Below are positions 15,745 to 23,504 of a stretch of 64,000 nt of DNA, piece after piece. Source of the DNA: Sphingomonas sp. PP-CE-1A-559 (GTDB taxonomy: Bacteria; Pseudomonadota; Alphaproteobacteria; Sphingomonadales; Sphingomonadaceae); assembly GCF_004340965.1 (NCBI RefSeq), contig NZ_SLYA01000002.1:1-64000 (forward strand). The letters run 5' to 3'. The notes beneath the pieces are model-generated. The model did no database searches, was not told the DNA's origin, and worked only from the letters and a program-made list of their open reading frames with translations. A program made the position numbers and the translations under genes. Every line of letters begins with the position of its first letter. Within the stretch, counting starts at the first letter, position 1.

Positions 15745-18158
15745 CACTTAGCCGAGACGATCTGGACCAGCGACGCGGCGTCCTGCCCGGTCGGCAGCTT
15801 GCCCGATGCGGTGAGCCTCCGGGTCTTGTCGTCCCAGCGCAGCATTGCCTTGCGCCCGCCCTTGGTCCGATAGTCGTTGGTCACGCCGTCATCGTCGTAC
15901 AGCGCGAAGTTGGCATCTGCGCCCGGATACACGCGGATGCTCTCCAAGGCCTGGGCCGTCGCCGTGCTCGGCACCTGGACGCCCATCGGTATGATCGACC
16001 CGGCGCGCACGAACAGCGGGATCTTGTCGATCGGCGCATTCGCGGTGACGGTCTGGCCGCCGGTGAACCGCTGGTTGGTCCAGTAATCATACCATTCGGC
16101 ACCGGCCGGCAGATAGACCTGGCGGCTGGTCTTGCCCTGTTCGGTGACGGGCGCGACCAGGAAGGCGGGACCGAACATATATTCGTCGCCCATGTCGGCG
16201 ACGTTGGGATCGTTCGGGAAATCCATGAACAGCGCGCGCATCATCGGCGCATTGCTCTCGTACGTATGGCGCCCGAGCGAATAGATATACGGCATCAGCG
16301 AGTAGCGCAGCTTCAGGAAGTTCGCGAGGACCGGCTCGGCCGCGGTGCCGTACTGCCAGATTGCGGTGGCCGGCCGCTGGCCGTGGATCCGCAATGTCGG
16401 CGTGAACACGCTGTAGCCGAACCAGCGCGTGAACAACTCGGGATAATCCGCGTAGTCGGGCGCCATCGCGGTCGCGCCCGCTGGATCGAGCAGCACGGGG
16501 CGGGTCGCCTTGGGTCCGTTGGGCCACTGCCACCCGCCGATGTCGCTGCCCCAATAGGCCATGCCGCTCGCGGTGAAGCCGAGCCCGGCGGGCACTTGGC
16601 GGTGCAGCGCCTCCCAGGTCGACTTGATGTCCGACGACCAGAACAGCCCGCCGTTGCGCTGTGCGCCGAGATAGGCCGCGCGCGACAGGATCAGGTTGCG
16701 CATCGTGGGGCGATCCTTCGCCGAACCGTCCGCCACGCTCATCGTGTGGAGCAGCGGGAAGACGTTGTGATAACGGTCGCCCGAACCGATCGAATAGAAG
16801 CTGCCATCGGGCACCAGATCGGGCTCGGTCTCGTCGAGCCAGAACCAGTCGAAGCCCTGGCTGGCGATGTTGTCGCGGATCCGGTCCCAGAACCAGTGGC
16901 GCGCATCGGGGTTGGTGCTGTCGAGCAACGCGCCCGCGCGGTCCGACCGGATCGGCAGGCCGTCGACGACGTTGCCGTCCTTGTCCTTCAGCAACCAGCC
17001 CTTGGTCGACAACAGGTCGAAGTAGCGCGATTCCTTTTCGAACCGCGGCCAGACGCTGATGATCGAATGCATCCCCATCGACTTCAGCTTGTCGTTCATG
17101 CCCTTGGGATCGGGGAAGTAATTCCGGTCGATGTCGAGCTGGCCCATGCGCGACCAGTAGAACCAGTCGAGCACCATGATGTCGAGCGGCAGGCCGCGGC
17201 TGCGATACCCGTTGGCGACGTCGAGCAGTTCCTTCTCGGTCTCGTAGCGCGCCTTGCTCTGGATGAGGCCGAACGCGGCCTTTGGCGGCAGCGGCGTGGT
17301 GCCGGTCAGCGTGGCGTAGCCGGCATAGATTTCGTCGGTAGTAGCGCCGGTGATGACGAAGAACGAGACGCGCTCGCCGACTTCCGACTGCCAGTGCGTC
17401 GCGCTGTGCAGGCCGGGGGAGACGATTGTCGAGGACGGGTTGTCCCAGACGATACCGTAACCCTTGTTGGTGACCATGAACGGTACGCACACCGTCTCGC
17501 CCGCGGGCGCATCGTAATTGTGGCGGCAGTCGATCGTGCGGCCGCGCAGGTCGAGCTTGCCCTCCTGGTTCTGGCCCAGGCCGTAATAATGCTCGTCTGC
17601 GGGCGAGGCGAAGCTCGCGCCGACGCGGAACGTCTTCTCGCCGTTGACGGTGTGCGGCGCCATTTCCCAGCCGGTCATCTGCGTCAGCATCGAGCCATCG
17701 GGCTTGCGGATCGTCACCGACACGGGCGGCAGCGAGGGCGCGAAATAGCGCTCCATCTGCGACGGCGCCTTGGGCCAGGGCTTGGCGTCGACCGACAGCG
17801 ACAGCGCGGACGAGGTGAAGACGTCGGCGCCTGCGTCGTTACGATGCGTCCAGCCGGCGGCATCGGGCTTTGCGTTGGGGCCATCGCCGGGGGGCGCGTC
17901 GACCTGGCCACGGTCGGTCGCGATCGTCACGCGGACGATGTTGGGGGCATAGGCCTCGACCGAAACGAGGCTGCCGTTGCGATCGACTGTCGCGATCGGT
18001 GCGGCAAAGGCGGTGGTGCCGAGCGTGGCGAGAGCGACACCAATAGCCAACCGTGCGACCAGGCGCGACGACCAACCCCGCGACGAGCGGTCTAGTCGTG
18101 ACGTCTTGCCGGACTGATCGGACGGCTGCGTGACGACACGGGCTGGGGCAATATGCAT
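15744..18158 (-). CDS. GH31 family alpha-xylosidase
   Basis: 804 residues. The start at 18158 is placed 7 nt after GGAGAGG; an upstream in-frame GTG at 18173 would put that site inside the gene. A long n-region then a hydrophobic stretch ending TTAFAA (about residue 53) suggests export. GH31 hallmarks: YYGLGQ, LDWFYW, nucleophile D442 in WFWLDETEPD, acid/base D510 in WSSDIKSTW, then YWGSDIGGW and RWFGYSVFTP. GH31 alpha-xylosidases remove non-reducing xylose from xyloglucan oligosaccharides. The alternative, alpha-glucosidase, is less likely given GH74 and GH35 next door. It is first of the minus-strand trio and divergent from the GH35 gene. Confidence 0.9.
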   Translation of the reverse strand: MHIAPARVVTQPSDQSGKTSRLDRSSRGWSSRLVARLAIGVALATLGTTAFAAPIATVDRNGSLVSVEAYAPNIVRVTIATDRGQVDAPPGDGPNAKPDAAGWTHRNDAGADVFTSSALSLSVDAKPWPKAPSQMERYFAPSLPPVSVTIRKPDGSMLTQMTGWEMAPHTVNGEKTFRVGASFASPADEHYYGLGQNQEGKLDLRGRTIDCRHNYDAPAGETVCVPFMVTNKGYGIVWDNPSSTIVSPGLHSATHWQSEVGERVSFFVITGATTDEIYAGYATLTGTTPLPPKAAFGLIQSKARYETEKELLDVANGYRSRGLPLDIMVLDWFYWSRMGQLDIDRNYFPDPKGMNDKLKSMGMHSIISVWPRFEKESRYFDLLSTKGWLLKDKDGNVVDGLPIRSDRAGALLDSTNPDARHWFWDRIRDNIASQGFDWFWLDETEPDLVPDGSFYSIGSGDRYHNVFPLLHTMSVADGSAKDRPTMRNLILSRAAYLGAQRNGGLFWSSDIKSTWEALHRQVPAGLGFTASGMAYWGSDIGGWQWPNGPKATRPVLLDPAGATAMAPDYADYPELFTRWFGYSVFTPTLRIHGQRPATAIWQYGTAAEPVLANFLKLRYSLMPYIYSLGRHTYESNAPMMRALFMDFPNDPNVADMGDEYMFGPAFLVAPVTEQGKTSRQVYLPAGAEWYDYWTNQRFTGGQTVTANAPIDKIPLFVRAGSIIPMGVQVPSTATAQALESIRVYPGADANFALYDDDGVTNDYRTKGGRKAMLRWDDKTRRLTASGKLPTGQDAASLVQIVSAK

Positions 18159-18219
18159 TAAAATCCTCTCCACGGGCTTATGCCCTTACGGTAACGCGAT
18201 CATGGCCGGAACGGCGATT

Positions 18220-18271
18220 TTGTCGTATAATTGCAGATACGGGAGATGGATCAACTGTATTTCCGTTGATC
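18220..18271 (+). promoter_or_regulatory. Control region of GH35/GH31: -10 element and inverted repeat
   Basis: TTGTCGTATAAT at 18220-18231 contains a consensus TATAAT reading toward GH35 and differs by one base from the element before the TonB receptor. Downstream, GATCAAC (18249-18255) is mirrored by GTTGATC (18265-18271) across a 9-base spacer, a good operator candidate between the two divergent genes. No clear -35 is seen. Confidence 0.4.
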
Positions 18272-18339
18272 GTCGTACCCCGGGACTAGAAATCCGGGCG
18301 TAACCCGTTCGCTTTGCGCTCACGGAGAAGGATGCAGTC

Positions 18340-19983
18340 TTGGTTCGTATGAATAAGCTAATCGCGGGCGTGGCCCTTTCCGTGTCGTTGACCGGCGGTA
18401 CCGCGTCGGCGCAGACCACGACCGAGGTTCCGCGGATCGTCAGCAAGGCGGGCCGGCATGCGCTGATCGTCGACGGTGCGCCGTTCCTGATGCTGGGCGC
18501 GCAGGTCAACAACAGCAGCAACTACGCGTCCGCGCTGCCGCAGGTGTGGCCCGTGCTCGACCGGATTCATGCGAACACCGTCGAGATCCCGATCGCGTGG
18601 CAGCAGGTCGAGCCGGTCGAGGGCAGATTCGACCTGAGCTTTCTCCAGACGCTGCTCGATCAGGCGCGGACGCACGACAAGCGCGTCGTGCTGCTCTGGT
18701 TCGGGACGTGGAAGAACACTTCGCCCGGCTACACGCCGGATTGGTTCAAGGCCGATAATCGCCGTTTTCCGCGGATGAAGATGAAGGACGGCACCGACCA
18801 TTATGTCCATTCGCCGATGTTTCGCGCGACGCTGGAGGCGGACAAGCGCGCGTTCGTCGAGGTGATGACATATCTGAAGGCGCATGATCCTCAGAACACG
18901 GTGATCATGGTGCAGCCCGAGAACGAGGTGGGCAGCTATCGCTCGCCACGCGACTACGGCCCGCAGGCGAACGCGGTGTTTGCAAAGCCCGTGCCCGCCG
19001 CGCTGGCGAAGGCGTTGAAGAAGCCGGGCGGCAGCTGGACGCAGATGTTCGGCGCGCAGGCCGACCGCGCGTTCAACACCTGGCACACGGCGCGTTTCGT
19101 CGACGAGATCGCCGCGGCGGGCAAGGCGATCAAGCCGCTGCCGATGTACGTCAACGCGTCGCTCGCCGGGCCCTCGAACGTGCCCGATCCGACCGGCGTC
19201 GCGAGCGGCGGACCGCAGCAGGACGTGCTGGATATCTGGAAGGCGGCGGCGCCTGCGATCGATTTCCAGGCGCCCGATATCTACGACCGCGATGCAGGCC
19301 ATGTCGCGCTGTACCTCGACGCGTATGCGCGGCCCGACAATGCGCTGATGGTGCCCGAGATCGGCAATGCGAAGGAGTTTGCGCGGTTCTTCTATGCGGC
19401 GCTCGGGCGCGGTGCGATCGGCTATGCGCCGTTCGGCATGGATGACACCGGGTATTTCAACTATCCGCTCGGGGCGAAGGCGCTCGACGACGACACGGTC
19501 GACGCGATCGGGCTGAAATACGCGGTTCTATCGACGATGGCGCGCGACTGGGCGAAGATCGCGTACGAGCATCCGACCTGGGGGGCGGTCAAGCCCGACG
19601 AGAGCACGGGGCCGACCGCTCCCCAGTCTACCACCATGGGGAACTGGACGATCGCCACCAGCTACGGCGAATGGCAGTTCGGTCAGAAGGACTGGACCTG
19701 GATCAAGTCCGAGCCGCCCATTTGGGCGAAGCAGCCTGTGGGCGGCGTTGCGGTCGCACACCTGTCGCCGAACGAATTTCTCGTAGTCGGCGATCACGTC
19801 CGCCTGAACTTCGGGACGGCGAAGGATGGCCCGAAGAACGGTTCGGTATTCCGCGTCGAAGAAGGTCGCGTGGTCGACGGACGATGGGTGATGAGCCGCG
19901 TGTGGAACGGCGACCAGACCGACTACGGGATCAACCTCACCACGCCGGCCGTTCTCAAGGTGATCATGGGTAGTTACAAGTAA
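18340..19983 (+). CDS. GH35 family beta-galactosidase
   Basis: 547 residues from a TTG at 18340, 7 nt after GGAGAAGGA; the ATG at 18349 is the alternative and keeps the signal peptide (LIAGVALSVSLTGGTASAQ). GH35 catalytic residues: acid/base E196 in VQPENEVGSY and nucleophile E340 in MVPEIGN. The early block FLMLGAQVNNSSNYA and WQQVEP are typical of the bacterial short GH35 group with an extra C-terminal beta domain. In xyloglucan loci this enzyme removes galactose from side chains before alpha-xylosidase and beta-glucosidase act. It is divergent from GH31. A 6-codon frame MQSWFV (from 18332) ends in a TGA overlapping the ATG at 18349, which could influence start choice. No GH3 beta-glucosidase is in the window. 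Confidence 0.9.
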   Translation: MVRMNKLIAGVALSVSLTGGTASAQTTTEVPRIVSKAGRHALIVDGAPFLMLGAQVNNSSNYASALPQVWPVLDRIHANTVEIPIAWQQVEPVEGRFDLSFLQTLLDQARTHDKRVVLLWFGTWKNTSPGYTPDWFKADNRRFPRMKMKDGTDHYVHSPMFRATLEADKRAFVEVMTYLKAHDPQNTVIMVQPENEVGSYRSPRDYGPQANAVFAKPVPAALAKALKKPGGSWTQMFGAQADRAFNTWHTARFVDEIAAAGKAIKPLPMYVNASLAGPSNVPDPTGVASGGPQQDVLDIWKAAAPAIDFQAPDIYDRDAGHVALYLDAYARPDNALMVPEIGNAKEFARFFYAALGRGAIGYAPFGMDDTGYFNYPLGAKALDDDTVDAIGLKYAVLSTMARDWAKIAYEHPTWGAVKPDESTGPTAPQSTTMGNWTIATSYGEWQFGQKDWTWIKSEPPIWAKQPVGGVAVAHLSPNEFLVVGDHVRLNFGTAKDGPKNGSVFRVEEGRVVDGRWVMSRVWNGDQTDYGINLTTPAVLKVIMGSYK

Positions 19984-20391
19984 CTGCGCCGGGCTCGACC
20001 GATATCAGGCAATGGGGAGGGCTCTATAGTGCTGCTCGCGATCGGTGTTCTCTCTTCGTCGTAGCGCATCGCGGATGCCATGAACCTGCACCGCGTCATG
20101 GCTTCGGGCTGCGCCGGAGAATTCGGTGTTGGCGCTGGAACACTGCGTTGGAAATTGAAAACCACGCTTGGATGTCCGCTATTGGGGCTTGGCGCCACAC
20201 ATCCGTACCCGCCGGGTAAGAATAGCCTTACTCCGCGCGTTATATCGTAGAATTTTCCATTCCCATTTCAGGGTCATCGGAAAAGAAAACTTAAAGGGCG
20301 TCTCAAGACCGGCTATTTGCGCCAAATCTTATGGCCGCAACACGTATGTTCCAATAATGGCTTAACCACGTTTCCACCACAAAGTGGTGGT
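19984..20391. other. AT-richer intergenic stretch beside tRNA-Glu
   Basis: About 400 bp without a supported gene. The part from about 20215 to 20370 is clearly less GC-rich than the flanks. A 65-codon frame at 20168 has no ribosome binding site and no recognisable sequence. A hairpin, CCACCAC-AAA-GTGGTGG (20374-20390), lies directly beyond the tRNA 3' end and may help end its transcript, although no T-run follows. Confidence 0.5.
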
Positions 20392-20466
20392 TGGTGACCC
20401 CTACGGGAATCGAACCCGTGCTTCAGCCGTGAAAGGGCCGCGTCCTAACCGCTAGACGAAGGGGCC
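20392..20466 (-). tRNA. tRNA-Glu (anticodon TTC)
   Basis: On the minus strand the sequence folds as a cloverleaf. The acceptor stem GGCCCCT pairs with AGGGGTC, the D-arm contains TAGCGGTTAGGA, the anticodon arm CGGCCCTTTCACGGCTG carries TTC (bases 20431-20433 on plus), and the T-arm ACGGGTTCGATTCCCGT is standard. The terminal CCA is encoded. The sequence pattern is that of bacterial tRNA-Glu. Confidence 0.97.
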
Positions 20467-20527
20467 TGCGTGGTGGAGGCCGACTAAGGGGAAGGGGGCG
20501 GGGCGTCAAGCGTTTCGGTACAAGAAT

Positions 20528-22291
20528 TTAGTCCGCCCATGCCGCGTCCTCGACATGGAGTTCCGCCGACGGCCGCGAGGACCAGTCGTCGATCTTCGCA
20601 CGACCGGCGAGCCAGAGCTTGCGGTGGGGGGCGGCACCGAGCAGCGCCTGGCCCAGTGCGCTCTCGGCGGCGCGGAATGCCATCGCCTTGATGCTGCGGC
20701 CGTCGTCGCCTGTGACGATCGTGCGGACGTGGCCGTTGCCGACCACGTCCGCCTTGATGACGCGGACCGGGCCCATCGCAACGCGGGGGGCCGGCCAGCC
20801 CATCCCGTAGGGGCCGCCGGCTTCCATCGACTCGACGAGGCCTGGGTTTACGCCGCCGGCTGCGAGGACCGCATCTAGCAGGAGCGCGCGGTCGCCATTC
20901 GAGCGTTCGACCGCGGCGGAGAGGCGCTCTTGGAGGAAGTCGGTGAAGGCGGGGATTGCTGCCTCGGCGATCGTCAGGCCGGCGGCCATCGCGTGGCCTC
21001 CGCCCGCCACGAGCAGGCCGTGTTCGCGTGCGGCCATCACCGCTGCGCCGAGGTCTACGCCGGGGATCGAGCGGCCGGAGCCCTTGCCGATGCCGTTCTC
21101 GTCGATCGCGATGACGATCGCGGGGCGGCCGAGCTTCTCCTTGAGGCGACCGGCGACGATGCCGATCACGCCGGGGTGCCAGCCGTGCCCGGCGACCACG
21201 GCGACTGCACGGTCGCGGCTGGAGAGGAGGTCGGCGGCCTCCTGTACCGCGGTTTCGATCGCGCGACGTTCTTCGTTGAGGCGGTCGAGTTCGGTGGCGA
21301 TCTGGCGGGCTTCGTCGGGGTCCTGCGTGGTGAGCAGGCGGACGCCGAGGTCTGCGCGACCGACGCGGCCGCCGGCGTTGATGCGCGGGCCCAGCGCGAA
21401 GCCGAGGTCGGTGCAGGTCGGGTTGCGCGTCAGGCGCGAGGCCTCGATCAGCGCGGCGACGCCGATGTTCTTGCGCGCGCCCATGACCTTGAGACCCTGC
21501 GCGACGAACGCGCGGTTGAGGCCGCGGAGTTGTGCGACGTCGGCGACCGTTCCGAGCGCGACGATGTCGAGCAGGTCGATCAGTTTCGGCTCGGCGCGAT
21601 CCTTGAAGAAGCCGCGGCCGCGGAGTGTGCGGACGAGTGCGGCGGCGGCGAGGAAGCACATGCCGACGGCGGCGAGGTGGCCGTGGGCCGCACCCTCGGT
21701 CTCGTCGAGACGGTTGGGGTTTACCAGCGCGAGCGCGTGCGGGAGCGCGGTCGAGCATTTGTGGTGGTCGATGACGATCACGTCGACCTGCGCGTCGCGG
21801 GCGGCATCGAGCGCGTCGAACGCCTGTGCGCCGCAGTCGACCGTGACGATCAGCGTAGCGCCTTCGCCGGCGAGGCGGACGAGCGCTTCGCCCGACGGGC
21901 CATAGCCTTCGAGCAGCCGGTCGGGGATGTAGGGGCGGGCTTCGATGCCGAGATCGCGCAGTACCAAGACCATCAGCGCGGCGGAGGTGGCGCCGTCGAC
22001 GTCGTAATCGCCGAAGATCGCGACCTGTTCGTGCGCCTGTACCGCGTCGGCGAGGCGGTCGGCGGCGCGGTCCATGTCGCGGAAGATCGACGGGTCGGGC
22101 ATGAATGCGCGGATCGACGGCGTGCGGTGCGCGTCGAGCGCGTCGCGGGGGCAGCCTCTGGCGAGGAGGAGCTGGGTGACGAGGTCGTCGCCCGACCCGT
22201 TGATACCGAAACCGTCCCGGCCGTCGGCGGCGAGTGCGCGCCAGCGCCAGGGTTGGCCGAGGATGGAAGAGGTTACGCCGAGAACTGTCAT
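20528..22291 (-). CDS. recJ: Single-stranded-DNA-specific exonuclease RecJ
   Basis: 587 residues. RecJ is a 5'-3' exonuclease on single-stranded DNA used in RecFOR recombination and mismatch and base-excision repair. DHH phosphoesterase motifs are present: FGDYDVDG (residues 93-100), VTVDCG, and VIDHHK with DHH at 175-177. A GGGHAMAAG block marks the DHHA1 domain, followed by the C-terminal OB-like domain. The frame continues 23 codons upstream, but the ATG at 22291 (MTVLGVTSSILGQPW) matches family starts. The gene stands alone between tRNA-Glu and a repeat-rich gap. No sign of truncation. Confidence 0.95.
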   Translation of the reverse strand: MTVLGVTSSILGQPWRWRALAADGRDGFGINGSGDDLVTQLLLARGCPRDALDAHRTPSIRAFMPDPSIFRDMDRAADRLADAVQAHEQVAIFGDYDVDGATSAALMVLVLRDLGIEARPYIPDRLLEGYGPSGEALVRLAGEGATLIVTVDCGAQAFDALDAARDAQVDVIVIDHHKCSTALPHALALVNPNRLDETEGAAHGHLAAVGMCFLAAAALVRTLRGRGFFKDRAEPKLIDLLDIVALGTVADVAQLRGLNRAFVAQGLKVMGARKNIGVAALIEASRLTRNPTCTDLGFALGPRINAGGRVGRADLGVRLLTTQDPDEARQIATELDRLNEERRAIETAVQEAADLLSSRDRAVAVVAGHGWHPGVIGIVAGRLKEKLGRPAIVIAIDENGIGKGSGRSIPGVDLGAAVMAAREHGLLVAGGGHAMAAGLTIAEAAIPAFTDFLQERLSAAVERSNGDRALLLDAVLAAGGVNPGLVESMEAGGPYGMGWPAPRVAMGPVRVIKADVVGNGHVRTIVTGDDGRSIKAMAFRAAESALGQALLGAAPHRKLWLAGRAKIDDWSSRPSAELHVEDAAWAD

Positions 22292-22385
22292 GCCTTGGAC
22301 GTAGTGGTTGTGAGGGGATTGTCGAGCGGGGAGGGACGCGTGGTTAGGGCGATCTGGCAACCGCGTGCACCACTCGCGTCATGGT

Positions 22386-22433
22386 CTCCCGCGAAGGCGG
22401 GAGGCCAGTCTGCGTCCCCGCCTTCGCGGGGAA
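22386..22433. repeat. REP-like palindrome pair (CCCGCGAAGGCGGG family)
   Basis: CTCCCGCGAAGGCGGGAG is followed after about 11 bp by an inverted copy, TCCCCGCCTTCGCGGGGA. Same family as the elements at 24770, 26796, 30652, 37259 and 50528. It lies upstream of recJ. Confidence 0.85.
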
Positions 22434-22469
22434 ACAGTTTTGCGCGGACTGGCGGAATGTAAACTCTCC

Positions 22470-22623
22470 CCCCGTTCGTGCTGAGTAGCGACCGAGTAGC
22501 TTCGTAGAAGCGTATCGAGGGCGCGTATCGAAGCAGGGTTTCGTGCGCCAACCTGTCCTTCGATACGCCGTCTCGATACGCCGCCTGCGGCGCCTACTCG
22601 ACGGCTACTCAGGACGAACGGGG
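22470..22623. repeat. Large imperfect palindrome, about 155 bp
   Basis: The ends CCCGTTCGTGCTGAGTAGC and GCTACTCAGGACGAACGGG are near-perfect inverted copies. Inside, TATCGA and CTTCGATACG modules repeat in both directions. No protein is encoded. It looks like an intergenic mobile palindrome (ERIC- or BIME-like) distinct from the GAAGGC families in this window; it occurs only once here. Confidence 0.65.
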
Positions 22624-22704
22624 AGGGGGGCGAGATAAGGAATCCACGCCGGGCGGATCCGCAACAGGGGAGGCGAGCGATGTTGGAGTCGGTCTACGCA
22701 ACCC

Positions 22705-23388
22705 TCACTTCATCCACGGCCGCTCGCGAAACCACTTCGTCACGATATACTTAACGCCCTCAACCACCGGCATGCCCTCGTGCAGCGTCAGTCCGTTCGG
22801 CGTCCCATCCGGGTTCATGTTGTTCCACGCGAGCAGCATGCCGCGTTTCGGCGCGATCTTCACGCCGGCCTGCGGGAACCAGGTCGCACCGCCCTCGGGG
22901 ACGTCGTTGAGGAACACCATCGCGGTCCAGGTGCGCTGGCCGCCCTGCTCCTGCATCTTGGCCCAATAGCTTTCGGACTCATGGAAATAATCATGGTGCG
23001 CGCGGAATTGCTGGCCGGGGGCGTAGCGCTGGCCCTGCATGGTCTCGCCGTGGAGCAGGTCGATCCCGAGCAATGTCGCGATCGCTTCGTCGGTCGGCTG
23101 CACCTCGGGCGACCAGCGATCCATGTCGCAGCTCTCGCTGGTGCGAAAATTGCTGTTCGGGCGATCGGACAGCAGCGTCGACGGACGCCGCTTCGAATCG
23201 ATCACCGCGATCAGTCGCTTGCAGGTCGCGGGGTCGAGGAACTTGTCCTGATAATAGAACTGCACGGTGTCCATCGCGATGCGCTGCACCGCCGGATTGG
23301 CGTCGAGGCGCGCGGCGACCTGCGATCCGAAGGCCTGGCGAACTGCCGCGGCCGGATCGACCCTCTTGGCTTTTGAAAAGATACCCAC
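22705..23388 (-). CDS. Prolyl 4-hydroxylase-like Fe(II)/2-oxoglutarate oxygenase
   Basis: 227 residues. The P4H-alpha catalytic domain is complete: iron ligands H131 and D133 in FRAHHDYF, H203 in TLHEGMPV, and the 2-oxoglutarate-binding K213 in VKYIVTKWF, which ends the domain as usual. Bacterial members hydroxylate proline in proteins or small peptides; the target here is unknown. Start is a GTG at 23388 (GTGGGTATC) without a strong ribosome binding site; no better start exists. No signal peptide, so cytosolic. The neighbour upstream on the same strand is the RcnB-like gene, separated by a terminator. Confidence 0.88.
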   Translation of the reverse strand: MGIFSKAKRVDPAAAVRQAFGSQVAARLDANPAVQRIAMDTVQFYYQDKFLDPATCKRLIAVIDSKRRPSTLLSDRPNSNFRTSESCDMDRWSPEVQPTDEAIATLLGIDLLHGETMQGQRYAPGQQFRAHHDYFHESESYWAKMQEQGGQRTWTAMVFLNDVPEGGATWFPQAGVKIAPKRGMLLAWNNMNPDGTPNGLTLHEGMPVVEGVKYIVTKWFRERPWMK

Positions 23389-23437
23389 GCCGTAGGATTT
23401 GGCGAACTCGCCCCGAAAGGCAAGAGGGGTAAACGCA

Positions 23438-23473
23438 AGAGCCCCGCGGCGATCTGGACCACCGCGGGGCTCT
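23438..23473 (-). terminator. Rho-independent-like terminator of the RcnB-like gene
   Basis: AGAGCCCCGCGG pairs perfectly with CCGCGGGGCTCT across a 12-base loop. On the minus strand TTGCGTTT follows the stem, a moderate T-rich tail. It is placed 32 bp after the stop of the minus-strand gene at 23505. Confidence 0.6.
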
Positions 23474-23504
23474 CCCCTGTTACTGCGTGACGGTAAGCTG
23501 GAGC

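Noticed and set aside
15570..18095. Plus-strand open frame (841 codons) opposite the esterase and GH31 genes
   Set aside because: No family-like sequence; both minus-strand genes have intact catalytic motifs.
20168..20365. 65-codon frame beside tRNA-Glu
   Set aside because: No ribosome binding site and unusual Arg-rich composition; not supported.
20930..22462. Plus-strand frame opposite recJ
   Set aside because: Glu/Val/Arg-rich antisense shadow; RecJ motifs are clear on the other strand.
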